Shown: positions 9,468 through 21,474, counted from the first letter of the stretch. The stretch is 64,000 nt of DNA from Paragorgia papillata (GCA_035771165.1 JAWNZC010000406.1:4311501-4375500), one strand, 5' to 3'. A program made the numbers and translations. The notes: generated by a model not told the origin, from the sequence alone.

Positions 9468-11882
9468 ATGACGCGTCGAAACTTCTTAGCCGACGTACTT
9501 CTCCTCATGTCTTTCTCCCCCTATTTTGGACTTAATATCAAGTGTTGTAAGAAACCATCACCATTGGTCATCAATGGAACAGATATTTTTCAAGAGGCAC
9601 AAGGTAGTCTCCTTCTTCTGGCGTTTGTCGAAGGATGTAACAAGCATTCGAGAAAACAAGTACGAGGATTGGAGTTGCTATCGAATAATTTCTCTAACAT
9701 GTAGGTTTACGATATAATTTAGGGCCTGTTTATATGGAGGCGAGTTACTCGGTCAGTCGAGTTACCCCGTTTGCCGGGATAAACTTTACGTTCTGTTTAT
9801 ATGAAAGCGAGTTACCTGGTGTAATTAGCATCAACGAAAGTGACATAAAGCAACGAATATAGAACATTCACGCTGGTATGTCGAGTTACCCGGGTAAAGT
9901 GTTAAAGAGTTTTTTCGTCCTATGCAAATTAGTGATGACGTCCATACATGCATGCAGGCCAACAACATTGCAACAAGGCTTTAAGTTGGACATATCTTCA
10001 AAATCAAACAACATAATCACTTAAAACTTTGCATGGATATGCAGACCACCAAACTGTAGATCATCGTTCAAGTTTAAGGTCGCCGTAGTAACGAACTAGT
10101 TACTCCAAACACCTTAATTACTAAAACAAAATTATGTATTTTCTCCTCAGTGGGAAACATTTTTGGGTTGGTACTAATTGGACACATTTCCAATGAATTA
10201 TAACCAATTTTAAACTGAAGTTTCAAGTTGGCGAAAGCCCCATTATGGGAGGAAACGACAACTAACCTGCTGTATACCTGTTTTATGGTAACAATAAAAC
10301 CGACTTGCCGCAATGCTGCATAGACGTCAACTACTTATTTGCATATGACAAAAAAAACAAAAACTCAAGAACGAAAAGAGATATAAAAAAAAATATTAAC
10401 GCCATCCTGCATTATTTTTTACGCCATTTCCAGCGAAACAAATTTCATTTTAGGGGTAAGGTGCACTTTAAGTATCAGACTGGTGCAAAAACTCCACCAA
10501 GTTCAAAAAATTGTAAACGTGATATTTACGTAATATATCATACACGAGGAGGAGTGTTTCATCAGGATATCCAAACACCAAGACGTTTGTTGAAAACCGA
10601 GGCGAAGCGGCGAAGCCGAGGTTTTTGAACAAACTTCGAGGTGTTTGGATTTCCTGATGAAACACTCCTCCGAGTGTATGATATAGCATCTCAAACAAAT
10701 CAGTATTTTAAGAGAAAATCAAGATGAAAGTTTCCTTAATTTATGTAATTTCTTCCTCCGATATCCAAACCACCGACACGGTACTGATTTCCTTTGTGTT
10801 TTTTTCATGAATTATTAATGAGTTTGAGATAGTATATTTACATGATATTTACAGCTTGTACAAAACTACCAATTATTAAGCTTCTGAAATTGATTGCAAC
10901 CTACCAATTGACTTTATGTATTTCTATATATATAGGGACATTACTGATATTATGTTTATTGGAATCAATAAAAAAGACGACGAGGGTATTCGACATCTCA
11001 GAAGGCGAGCAAGTTATAGGATCCATCAAGAACCAGCAGAAAGTGATATTTGGAAAACGTTTGGTGTTTCAACTAATGATTTCCTATTTTTCGATCATTG
11101 TGGATTCGTGGTCGGCCATTTGAAGTATCCGTGCAATCGTATTAAGGAAACGAAAGGAAGGTAAGGCTACATTTTATATGTGTTCACGCAATCAGGCTAT
11201 TCTCGTACCAAGAGGAATACATGATCCTTTTGGCCAGCACCAAGAATCCAGACTCCTCCAAATATCACAACTCGTATACATTAAAATCGTACACAGCATT
11301 TATTAAGTAATCTATAATAAGAATCTGTGAATTATATGCACTACAGTTGCAAAAACTGACCGGACAAAACAACTACTATATAGTTGGTCATCTCAGATGC
11401 ATTTCATCTGACCAAAATTATTGGTCAAGACAACCGAATTTATTACATACCGTAACCCCTGGGAGTTTTCAGGCCATTAACCCTTTGACTGCTAAGCACG
11501 CATGTAGACGCACCTTTAGTATTTTACTCTGGCTAAGTAACGACAGAGGAATCACGACTTTACTCGTCAAGGGAAGAGCCCTGGTATAGTCAAGGGGTTA
11601 AGGGGAGCTCCTCTCTTATCTCAAGTCTTGTTTTCTCTAAACTGACCATTTAACCAAAGCATTTCTCGTCACATTCCTTGCAGAGTATGTACGGACAAAT
11701 TCATACGCAGCACTTATAGAAAGTCTCCATGTCAAAAACTCTGGAAATGTCGACATATGAAAGAGAAACCAACAACTTTCATTGAAGCCTCAGGAGAAAC
11801 ACAAGAAGAAGAGATTGGACTCGTAATAGATCAGTTTTCCATTCCAGATACAATTAACAGAGGAACATTTAAAGCTCCTTAG
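9468..11882 (+). CDS. Selenoprotein P N-domain-like secreted protein, three exons, no selenocysteine
   Basis: Exons join(9468-9700, 10936-11160, 11684-11882) have GT/AG boundaries and matching phases, giving 218 aa ending in TAG. Residues 1-22 look like a signal peptide. Residues 26-145 resemble the thioredoxin-like N-terminal domain of selenoprotein P: CCKKPSPLVINGTDI, then SLLLLAFVEGCNKHS, then the blocks VSTNDFLFFDHCG and VVGHLKYP that match the vertebrate positions. In vertebrate SelP the redox motif is Sec-x-x-Cys; here it reads Cys57-Asn-Lys-His60, and no in-frame TGA occurs. The C-terminal exon (RVCTDKF, SPCQKLWKC, RHMKEKP) has three Cys and no His-rich or Sec-rich tail. An extracellular redox or heme/metal-handling role is inferred from the family only. 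I chose ATG 9468 because it starts the hydrophobic leader. Introns carry MITE fragments. Family assignment fairly sure; function unknown. Confidence 0.82.
9717..9905. mobile_element. Fragment of GGGCCTGTTTATATGGAG MITE family
   Basis: The left end GGGCCTGTTTATATGGAG is the same as the terminus of the element at 37119-37501. GAGTTACCCGGGTAA at 9893 resembles its other end, but the right terminus is not complete. It lies in intron 1 of the SelP-like gene. Confidence 0.6.
10535..10687. repeat. Palindrome, GAGTGTTTCATCAGG family, copy 1
   Basis: ATATCATACACGAGGAGG mirrors CCTCCGAGTGTATGATAT, with the inner TGTTTCATCAGGATATCC also inverted. It lies in intron 1 of the SelP-like gene. Related copies: 14378-14586, 44735-44960, 44985-45165. 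Confidence 0.8.
11466..11605. mobile_element. MITE, TTAACCCTTTGAC family, copy 1
   Basis: Starts with TTAACCCTTTGACTGC and ends with GTCAAGGGGTTAA. The interior TTTACTCTGGCTAAG and TTTACTCGTCAAGGG blocks recur in the copy at 37061-37565, which is interrupted. It lies in intron 2 of the SelP-like gene. Confidence 0.7.
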
Positions 11883-12388
11883 GAAGACCATATGACGAGC
11901 CTTAGGCCTATATAGGGCGCTGTACTGGACTCTTTTTAGTGTTAGGCTGACTGATGACGACCTGAAAGGGGATTAAGTTAAAATGGCGAACACGTGGTGC
12001 AGTACTGCCAAAGTTTGCGCATGCGTGACTTTGAAGGCGTAAACATTACAAAAAAATGTGGAAAGTAGTCGTAAACAACAACCAGAGAGAGAGACTAAAA
12101 GTGAAATATTCGTCTCTATAGTTTTTAAAAAGGGGTATAAAACTTACGGAGGTAGTAAGTCAGATTGTTATATAGCTAGAGTTTTGCTGGATAAAACGAT
12201 GACTGTCATTGGTTGGTTTGTGGTCACATGACCTTGTAGACCGAGCGGGCAACAATTGAGAACTTATAGCCCATTCGGTCAATAACATTGCAATTGTTGC
12301 CCGCCAGAACTCTTTACGGTATCCTATAAACAAAAGCTTGTTTGGTACAAAAAAGATTATTTATAGGTCTTCAAAGTATGTGTGAAGA
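11883..12388. other. Intergenic, downstream of SelP-like gene
   Basis: No gene is seen. A small palindrome (GAGCGGGCAACAATTG mirrored by CAATTGTTGCCCG) lies at about 12243-12302. Confidence 0.5.
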
Positions 12389-12390
12389 TT

Positions 12391-12582
12391 AAAACCTGGT
12401 TTTCACTAGCGACGCAAGCGTAAGCATAACGACGTACGCAAGCGCAGTATAAGCACTTCAAGGTCAATTTAACACTTTGTTTTCCCTAAATTCAAAGGTG
12501 TTCATCTACCATGAAGTACTTACTGCGCTTGCGTACGTCGTTATGCTATTACGCTTACGTCGCTAGTGAAAACCAGGTTTAA
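12391..12582. mobile_element. MITE, AACCTGGTTTTCACTAGCG family
   Basis: About 65-bp inverted repeats: AACCTGGTTTTCACTAGCG with GCAAGCGTAAGCATAACG, mirrored at 12520-12580. The flanks read TTAA on both sides (12389-12392 and 12579-12582), but part of this may belong to the element. Confidence 0.85.
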
Positions 12583-12612
12583 CTGGAGAAATGTATTACC
12601 ATGTTCTTTTGT

Positions 12613-12920
12613 TCTGAGACTCAGACTATGTGCACACGGTAACATTTCCGAGCGTTTTCGTATTGTTTCAAGTAATGAGCTGATTGTTCTCGATTCCCTT
12701 GAGAACAATAAAGAATACGAAAACGCTCGGAAACGTTACCGTGTGCACATAGCCTCAGACTATGTGCACACGGTAACGCATAGTCTCAGACTATGTGCGC
12801 ACGGTAACGTATCCGAGCGTTTTCGTATTGTTTACTGTTCTCAAGGGAATCGAGAACAATCAGCTCATTACTTGAAACAATACAACGCTTGGAAACGTTA
12901 CCGTGTGCACATAGTCTCAT
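12613..12920. repeat. Tandem pair of palindromic elements (CGAGCGTTTTCGTATTG)
   Basis: Two fold-back units sit head to tail. Each unit runs from TGTGCACACGGTAAC through GAGCGTTTTCGTATTG to a mirrored GTTACCGTGTGCACATAG. The loops carry GAGCTGATTGTTCTCGATTC in opposite orientations. An ORF across it is a by-product. Confidence 0.85.
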
Positions 12921-13054
12921 ATTTGTTTGGTTGAAGTGAAATTACGGAGCCAGGCGAAATGTTTTGGTAAGTCCTTCAGTTTGTCTTTTGTGTACCTTCC
13001 TTGATAAACGTCGGAATTATTCAGCGAAACTCTAGCTATATATAACAAAGAAAG

Positions 13055-13200
13055 CACTTAATGTCTGATCCCTCGGGAAACAGTTAGTTTTGTTTTCCCT
13101 CAAGTCTCGATGTTTCCCTCGACTTCGTCTCGGGAAACATTCAGACTCTCGGGAAAACAAACTCGGCTAACTGTTTCCCTCGGGAGCAGACATTAAGTGT
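13055..13200. mobile_element. Palindromic MITE, CACTTAATGTCTG termini
   Basis: CACTTAATGTCTGATCCC mirrors GAGCAGACATTAAGTG. The interior repeats TCGGGAAACAGTTAG and its complement. Confidence 0.85.
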
Positions 13201-13420
13201 ATAATATTTTACAAAGTTAATAATAAAGCTTGCTTAAATTGCCTACTTTTTTGTCGTAATTATAAACTAAATATATTACTCAACTTTTCTGTTGTAGTCT
13301 TGAATTTTTAGAAAACGTCAGCGTTTTGTCATATACGAGCACGAGTCCACGTGGAGATTAAACAATAAAGAAAAATAGAAAAAATTTTCTGTGTTTCCAT
13401 AAAGTTATAGAAACACAACT

Positions 13421-13578
13421 AAAGCTGGATTTCCACTATAGGCGTAAAATGTCGCGCGCTCAACTTTTTTCTTTTGTCTTGTGAGTTTCCCGTGTGGAAC
13501 GAAGTTGAAAACTATTCAATTTGTACAATAGAAAAGTCGAGCGCGCGATATTTTACGCCTAGTGGAAATCCAGCTTAA
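13421..13578. mobile_element. MITE, AAGCTGGATTTCCACTA family, copy 1
   Basis: Ends AAGCTGGATTTCCACTATAG and its complement CTAGTGGAAATCCAGCTT, with AGGCGTAAAATGTCGCGCGC mirrored on the right. Confidence 0.85.
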
Positions 13579-13750
13579 AGGCGGATTTCCATTCAGCTTT
13601 TTTTGTCGAGCGAGCGACTTTTTGCGATCGCTTTCTTTGTCTCATGAGCTGTCGGGTGGAACGGATCCAGTCCAAAGTTCACAAGACAAAAGAAAGCGAT
13701 CACAAAATGTCGATCGCGCGATAAAAAGCACTGAATGGAAACCAGGCTTA
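13575..13750. mobile_element. MITE, GGCGGATTTCCATTCAGC family
   Basis: Ends GGATTTCCATTCAGC and GCTGAATGGAAACCAGGC. The arms CGAGCGAGCGACTTTTTGCG and CACAAAATGTCGATCGCGCG mirror each other. It abuts the preceding element. Confidence 0.75.
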
Positions 13751-13786
13751 AAACTGAGTTTCATTAGGCGTAAAATGTCGCGCGCT

Positions 13787-13920
13787 TTAAGCTGGATTTC
13801 CACTAGGCGTAAAATATCGCGCGCCCGACTTGTTTCTTTTGTCTTGAGTTTCCACGTGCAACGAAGTAGAAAACTATTCATTTCGTACAATAGAAAAGTC
13901 GAGAGCGCGATATTTATAAG
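13787..13920. mobile_element. MITE, AAGCTGGATTTCCACTA family, copy 2, interrupted
   Basis: The left end matches copy 1, but the right terminus is missing after GCGATATTTA. A fragment reading GGAAATCCAGCTTAAG occurs at 14587-14602. Sequence at about 13921-14586 may therefore have been inserted into it. Confidence 0.6.
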
Positions 13921-13926
13921 CAATAT

Positions 13927-14034
13927 AGCATGGCATTGAGGTTGATTAGTGATTAAACTGAGGGAGGTTTAGTAAAAGTCCCGAGGGCGAAGCTTGAGGG
14001 GAATTTAATCACTAATCAACCGAAATGCCATGCT
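13927..14034. repeat. Palindrome, GGTTGATTAGTGATTAAA
   Basis: AGCATGGCATTGAGGTTGATT mirrors the right arm AATCAACCGAAATGCCATGCT around a short loop. Confidence 0.8.
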
Positions 14035-14224
14035 CACTTTGTATATTACGGTTACCGAGGAAGAAAGAGAGTAAAACAAGAACGCTTTTGGCGGAGTCAA
14101 CAACTTCAAAGTGAATAAATTATTGAGTTGTGATTAATACTATTGGGAATTCGATAAGTGCATGTGTTCACTTCATGTATTTGTTAGTTATAATATACAT
14201 AAGCGAACTTTGGCGTAAACATAT

Positions 14225-14312
14225 TAGGTATGATTAGTTACTAATCGTACCTAATGCATAAAGATTAAGTATGATTAGTTACTAATCTTACCTAATCTTT
14301 ATGCATCAGGTT
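14225..14312. repeat. Palindromic repeat, GATTAGTTACTAATC
   Basis: Two GATTAGTTACTAATC palindromes flank CATAAAGATTAAG, and TAATCTTTATGCAT mirrors it. Confidence 0.75.
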
Positions 14313-14377
14313 ATTTAGAGATTAAATGTCCGTGTGGGAACAATGAAAAACCAAAGTGGCCGTGATATTATTTACGT

Positions 14378-14586
14378 AATAGATCAAACACGAGTTTGAG
14401 TCATGTTTGAGTGTTTCATCAGGGGTTCCAAACACGAGAAAACAAATGAAAACCGAGGGCGTATAGCCCCGAGGTTTTTATTGTTTTCGAGTGTTTGGAG
14501 CCCCCTGATGAAAAAGCACGATAAACGATGTTAATTGATCTTGCTTCTCAAACGAGTATTCACATCGCGATTTGCGATGTTTTCTT
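14378..14586. repeat. Palindrome, GAGTGTTTCATCAGG family, copy 2
   Basis: GTTTCATCAGGGGTTCCAAAC mirrors GTTTGGAGCCCCCTGATG, with AAAACCGAGGGCG and CCCCGAGGTTTT inside. The trailing block CTTGCTTCTCAAACGAGTAT is shared with 45112-45165. Confidence 0.75.
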
Positions 14587-14682
14587 CATTGATTGGAAAT
14601 CCAGCTTAAGAGAAAATTTAAGAGAACGAGAAGTGATGCCAAACTGAATAAAAATAAAAATACGTTTCAATAGTCTAGGAGA

Positions 14683-15015
14683 CTTAGGGGCCGAATACAT
14701 GGGGAAATTTCAGCCCGGGCTGAGATTTCAGCCCGGCTGCTGATGTATGGAAAAGAGGAGAATGATTTGAATAAGAAACACGAAGTGTGGAAATCAGCCA
14801 AGTTGTCACAAACATGCAGCATAAAACAAACATATTTAGATGTGTATTTCAAATAAACCATATTTATTCCTTCTTTATCGCTTTTCACAAGGCACTTTCT
14901 GTATTCCACACTTCGTGTTTCTCATTCAAAACATTCACTCCCTCATTTCCATCCCCCAGTAGCCGGGCTGAAATCTCAGCCCGGGCTGAAATTTCCCCAT
15001 GTATTCGGCCCCTTA
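14683..15015. mobile_element. MITE, GGGGCCGAATACATGGGG termini
   Basis: About 55-bp terminal inverted repeats: TTAGGGGCCGAATACATGGG and ATTTCAGCCCGGGCTGAGAT on the left, their complement at 14960-15015. Interior AACACGAAGTGTGGAAAT is also mirrored. No ORF of interest. Confidence 0.88.
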
Positions 15016-15112
15016 AGCCTGGTTTCCATATAGCCGTAAGAGCCTGCGGCAAGGGGCAATGGTCCAATCGCATACAGCTTTTTATTGCTGGCTAATTCAA
15101 CACTGTCTACGA
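15013..15112. mobile_element. GGTTTCCATATAGCCG MITE, truncated copy
   Basis: The left terminus TTAAGCCTGGTTTCCATATA and the interior GCGGCAAGGGGCAATGGTCC match the inner copy at 5263-5443, but the right half is absent. It directly abuts the preceding MITE. Confidence 0.75.
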
Positions 15113-15164
15113 TGAGGCTTTATGGACAATGCTCTTTGAGGAAGCTTGTGGGATGCGCAATAAA

Positions 15165-15493
15165 GTTAAGTAGTTAATAGAACATATAAATGGTTTGGAA
15201 GCTCTAATATTGTCTTTTTAACCATTCTAGATACAATTAAGTATGATTAGTTTGGGCCAGGTTTGGGCATGTTGAACTGACAATGGAGTTCCTTATATGG
15301 AAGTAAATTCTATGGACACGTGACGATGAAGCAACTCACTAATTAAACCCGAGCGTTGCTATTGGATGACTATACTTCATTATACAGAAAATACAATACC
15401 GTGAAATTGCACAAATTTCCATAAACTTGAACAAAAACATAGAACAATCACTTTGGACGAGTTTCCAAACCATGTATATGTTCTATTAACTAT
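15165..15493. repeat. Inverted-repeat element with TATGTTCTATTAACTA ends
   Basis: TAGTTAATAGAACATATAAA with TGGTTTGGAAGC on the left mirrors GAGTTTCCAAACCATGTATA with TGTTCTATTAACTA on the right. Related sequence: 8840-8925. Confidence 0.7.
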
Positions 15494-15849
15494 GCTCTTA
15501 CATACGTCTCTTGGTGCGGTCTTGTTTTCCACGTTATCACTTTTTGGTTATGCACTTGTTCTTTCGAGTCCGGGAGTACAGTAGAAGGCTTAGTGTATAT
15601 AAACGGTTCGAGCGTGTACGAAAAGCAAGAAAGCTAACAAAGTGTGTAGAAACCGATAAGATATAAATGGCTCACGTATATTAGCCCAGGGTTGCAGGTA
15701 TTTTTATTGCTATAAATTTTGAAAAGATAACTACTATAAAATTGCAAGACCATATACGACTGCAATTGCACATTTCGAACAAATATAGGACCGTTCGTGT
15801 ATACGTTAATAATTAAAAATCTTCCGTATATAAGGCAATTGCCCGTACC

Positions 15850-16680
15850 CATCTTGGGTATACGACGCAAGTTTGGGCCCCTCAGACAGTAGAGCTGATC
15901 AAAACTATTGAACGAGTACAACGACGCGCCACAAAATATATTCTTCGACTTCCATTTCAAAGCCGTACTATACATGAACAGACTAATTGAAACAAACCTA
16001 CTCCCTCTGTCCTACATACTGGCATGAATACTTAGACATGGGTTTCTTCTTTAAAGCAAACAATGAACTTATTAAATTTGACGCAACTTTTCTTTCTAAG
16101 AAAATCAAACCTAGTATATATACTTACACGATCTCAACACAAAACAGGCGGCAACACATTGAAAGAGCGATTCTATATGTTCCATATTCACATATGGCAG
16201 ATCGTACTTGGTAAGAGCCAGCCACAAGAATATGGAAGGCGCGCCTAAAGAAATACCTCGAATCACACTACTCTCTCAACCTTCAAAACCAAACTAAAAG
16301 AATACTACCAATCTGCTCTACTTTCTACATTCAACTCCGAAGACCCGCGTACCCGGAAAACAATTTGTAGGAAGTATAACTCTGTCCGTAGTCTTCGCGT
16401 TACTCCTATACTTGTTGTTTTTAGTCTTCTTTCAATTTTATGTTGAACTCCTTTTTCATATTATTCGCTATAATTTATTGTCGTAATAAGTCTATGTTGT
16501 TTTCATTTTATTGAAGTAATGTTTGTCAATGGATCCGCATTGGCGATTGCAGTTGCGGTTATCCTATATATAGCCTTGAAACTATACAAATTTATTGTAA
16601 TTTAAATGTACATTATCTCTATATACTTATAAAACGACCTAATCAAGGCAAAGTTAAATAAAGAAATAAATATATGGTTA
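15850..16680 (+). pseudogene. LINE reverse-transcriptase 3' remnant (plus)
   Basis: Broken frames give the C-terminal region of a non-LTR reverse transcriptase: IERVQRRATKYILRLPF, then LSYWHEYLDMGFFFKANN with frameshifts and a stop between them. The tail ends in AATAAAGAAATAAATA. Closest match in the window is the minus-strand copy at 19655-20290, which shows the same VQRRATKFIL and YWQEYLDLV blocks. 5'-truncated and dead. Confidence 0.75.
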
Positions 16681-16847
16681 GAATTCGAGAAAGACAAGAA
16701 CTCGCTTGCGGATAAAAATAATGTTTTTGGATATATCACTCACACTATGAAGGTTATTAAAGGTGAATATCATTAATCGCAAACATACCAAATTAAAACA
16801 TAAATTGATTACAACTCTTCAACTATATAGCGAACTTAAAATGTTTG

Positions 16848-17504
16848 TCAACAGTCACAGATACCACCTTCTTTGCCACAACACACATGAGGAACGGTAC
16901 TAAATCCTTGACACAAACACTTATCAGTTTTGATATGTTTTCTGCATCTCCCGTAGCAACGACGCGCATCCCTCAATGAGATATCCTGTAGTTCATTTGA
17001 GAGACTAGTGATTTTCCCATCTATTGCGGTTCGCCATTGAGCGTCTCGCTCACGACTGCGTTTAACTTCTGCACGGAAATTCTTTCGCAATTTCTTCAGG
17101 CTGTCTCTCAACGCTTGTATAGCGCACGACTGTTCGTCGATTACCTGACGTAATTCATAAATGCAATTATGCGTCCTCACCATGGTCGATTTGAAAAATA
17201 TACCACAACCTTTAGGACATTCAAGCACTGCTTCTGAATTGTTTTCTTTTTGGTCTTCACTCTTCTGTCCGTTTTTTTCGCGCTCTTTCTTATCTTCTGA
17301 GTTATTCTGTGAATCGTTGTGGCTTTCTTTCGTATTTCCTTCAAACTGTTTAGATGTACTCCATCCGTGCGGGAAATCGTCGACAAGTTGAGACGAAGAT
17401 GACTGCATGTTTTGTATTTCGCTGAGAAAATGCACCCAGTTAAAAAAAAAGACGTTACAACTTTCAGAACACCGTTTTAACGCGAGTGTTATTCGTAATT
17501 CCAC
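16848..17504 (-). CDS. Zinc-motif (TRAF-type-like), coiled-coil, Cys-rich-tail protein
   Basis: An open frame of 218 codons ends in TGA. The likely real start is Met33 (17408), because residues 1-32 are hydrophobic and unlike the rest; upstream exons are also possible. Residues 40-92 are polar and rich in Lys, Glu, Asn and Ser. Residues 96-114 form ECPKGCG followed by H112-N-C114, a C-x3-C-x11-H-x-C pattern like the short TRAF-type zinc fingers next to RING domains in some E3 ligases. Residues 115-180 are predicted coiled coil by heptad-like Leu/Ile spacing. The last 38 residues hold nine Cys (CYGRC, CLC, CCGK, CDC). No RING is visible in the window, so ligase function is not supported. It may be a complete small protein or the last exon of a larger gene. 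Confidence 0.55.
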   Translation of the reverse strand: MELRITLALKRCSESCNVFFFNWVHFLSEIQNMQSSSSQLVDDFPHGWSTSKQFEGNTKESHNDSQNNSEDKKEREKNGQKSEDQKENNSEAVLECPKGCGIFFKSTMVRTHNCIYELRQVIDEQSCAIQALRDSLKKLRKNFRAEVKRSRERDAQWRTAIDGKITSLSNELQDISLRDARRCYGRCRKHIKTDKCLCQGFSTVPHVCCGKEGGICDC

Positions 17505-18412
17505 ATCCGTCCTAAAAGGTGTTTGTCACATGATCACTAATTAGGATTGTTTATGACGTAGGATGCAGCGCTAGGGCCTGGGGAGACTTGCACTTAGTTA
17601 GCCAATCAAAAATATGCCAGGTAACCACTGAAGACTTCTGTTTTCCAATTGGTTAAAATTTTCGCGCGTTTTTATTGACTATGAGTAAAACTGCAATCGT
17701 CATCAGGGGATTTAACCCTGATGACGCGAGAATGAAATTAGTGGTTTTGTTTCAGCGTACATAGCATATACACTGTCGTATTACGGCAGTTGGCAGTTTC
17801 TGTCAAGTCGTAACATATTTTATACGACCGGCTATTGGGGCTTTGTATTCCGGCTTAGACGAACACACTGGTTGTATATCATCGTGGCGTATATGTACAC
17901 TCTGTTCTCAACCTTGTACCAAGGGCTTTTCTCTTTTGGAAATTAAAGCCTCAAGGTGTGCATTGCCTAATTTTGTCTGGATTTTACACAGTTCATGCAT
18001 GGTCACGGGTTTAAATCCCGTAGCTGCAAGGGTACTGTAAGCTGTTATTAACTATTCATAAGACCCCAGCCCTTCTCAATTCCGAAATGGCAAATTTCTT
18101 AAATATTAAAAGTGACATATTTTCGTATACAAGACTTCAAACTATCAAGGCACCTTCAGGATTAACGGTGCAAAAACATGGAACACCCATCCACAAGAAC
18201 TAAGAAATGAACAGACTTTCTCACCTTCAGAATTTCCTCAAAAGTTATCTAAAAGGATTTTGACTACCAATATACATGTATTAAAGGTCTCATTACTCAC
18301 TTGATTTTTTAATCAAATGTTGGTGTTTGGATACAGGGCTCATTTTAAACCAGCTTATGCTGAATATATGACACCCCTGTATAAAGATTATTGAAATTTC
18401 GAAATATTTCAA
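17505..18412. other. Intergenic, no gene seen
   Basis: Contains a small palindrome GTCATCAGGGG/CCCTGATGAC at 17698-17727 and a fragment (CTTCTCAATTCCGAAATGGC near 18073) of the element at 29508-29690. The first 100 bp are the likely promoter side of the minus-strand zinc-motif gene. No coding signal otherwise. Confidence 0.5.
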
Positions 18413-18413
18413 A

Positions 18414-19654
<1,241 letters not shown>

Positions 19655-20290
19655 CAAGCTTTGCCAAAAATGGAAGGGACGTCCCACAGAGCTTGTGGCT
19701 CCATTACGGGATCCCAAAAATCACAAAATTAATATGAAAAACATCAAAAAATAAATATAAAAAGTAACGTCTAACCTAAGACTCGTGAATACGTAAATTA
19801 ACAGCAAATTTTTAACAAGAAGACCGGACAGAGGACGGCACGAGTGACATTTTACACAAACGGTTTTAAAAGTTTGTCGAGTTTCAACATTGTATACGTG
19901 TTCGGTTGCGTGGTGGTATAGTATTCTAACAGTTTAGATTTAAATTGACTAATAGAGAGGTTGACATTTCGCAAATGTGATGGCAAGGAGTTGAAAATTC
20001 TTGGTGCTCTACAATAAAAGCTGTTCTGAAAAGTTAGAGTGTTTACTTTAGGAATATTTAAAATGATTTCATTTTTTTGGTTTGGTTACACGGTTGGAGG
20101 TCTTAACAGAAATGTAAGGGTTACTTGCAATACGTAAACTTTTAAAGAGGTATACTAAGTCAAGGTACTCTTGCCAGTAGGACAGAGAAGTCCTGTTTTT
20201 ACGAGTCTAACCTGATAGGTGACGTCAGATCTACATGGCAATGACAGAATAAACTTTGTTGCGCGGCGTTGGACTCTTTCTACGTTGAGA
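19655..20290 (-). pseudogene. LINE reverse-transcriptase 3' remnant (minus)
   Basis: Read on the minus strand, three frames carry VERVQRRATKFILSLPC, then SYWQEYLDLVYLFKSLR, then NSFYCRAPRIFNSLPSHL and NLSISQFKSKLLEYYTT, ending in a stop near 19855. These are the C-terminal blocks of a CR1/L2-like non-LTR reverse transcriptase. Two frameshifts. The 3' untranslated part runs directly into the tetranucleotide array. Confidence 0.78.
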
Positions 20291-20449
20291 ATTACTAGAA
20301 GTACCAGAGATGCAGAAGTCAACAGAAAAATGTTCTCGTATATAAGACGGCAAGTCTCTCCGAGGATTGTTCCGCAGTGGTACCGAACTTTTAAGCCTAG
20401 GTTTTATATACAGTTGTAATTTAATCAGCGTCCGTGGCCAATTCATTCT

Positions 20450-21145
20450 TATAGACCTTATTAAAAAATGGCCGCCGAACTAGAATTCTTTATTGTGCAT
20501 ATAAATTAATTCCCTGCCGGCAGAGGTCTCGACAGAAAAGAGACCTCTGCAAACATCCGACACTTTTCCTGTCGCGCATGCGCGAAGTTACTTTGACAAC
20601 GAATTTCAGAAACACGAGATATGCGTGAACACACGAGGCGACAGCGGAGTGTTTCACAAGCTCTGTGAGTCGCCTTGTAATTTCCCAAGCACTGTGAATA
20701 AATTGACAGCGACTCTGTGACAAAGTATTCTTATTTTTTACGAAAATAATGTTTTAAATGGTAAGTAAAGAGATAAAAAGGTTACAGAAGCTCAACTGGC
20801 TCAGGAACGCTAATTGTTACACTCTAGCACCACCACGTAAACAACTCGTTGGTCATGGCGTAAGCACGCTCAGTAGACAATCAGAATGTGTGTTATACCA
20901 AACCTGTTTTCAAAACTGGTTGGCACGTCCAAGATCGTGGACGGCGGCTACATCAAACAAAGTGTCGGATGTTTCCAGAGGTCTCTAGAGACCTCTGGCA
21001 GCAGGGAAATAAATTAGTCCATATAACCCCGTTTTAAAGTAAAAATTCGTTTGAATTCCCCACATGAAAACAAGTTCATCAGGGCTAATCTATATGCATA
21101 TATAAGAATTCCAATTCGGCGGCCATTTTTGAATAAGGTCTATTA
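20450..21145. mobile_element. TIR element, ATAGACCTTATT termini
   Basis: ATAGACCTTATTAAAAAATGG on the left mirrors CCATTTTTGAATAAGGTCTAT on the right. Both ends continue with GGCGGCC and TTTATATGCA-like blocks. Inside are AGAGGTCTC hairpins (20522-20550, 20975-20999). Related small copies: 34722-34893 and 35333-35519. Confidence 0.8.
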
Positions 21146-21474
21146 ACAAGTTGTATATGGTCTATATAGACATGTAGCACATCACGCTTTTCGCAGTGCC
21201 TGCAGGTATATAGCTAGCGCACTATTTCCGTAACAATAAATATTATTGTGTTATGACCCGACTCAGGCTCATTTTAGCCCAAGCCACAGGCGAGGGTTAA
21301 AATTAGCTCTGAAAAGGGCCAAAAACATATTTATGCCCAAGAACATCAACTGTATTACTATTATAATAGTTTTAGTGGGCATTTAGAAGAAAATTATAAG
21401 ACAGTACGGTAAACAGTATCTTGAACAGTGTCGTCTTCGCGTCGGCCGGCGTGTATTTCATTGCAATAAATATT

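Noticed and set aside
13562..13939. 125-codon plus ORF
   Set aside because: Runs across two or three adjacent MITEs; no domain.
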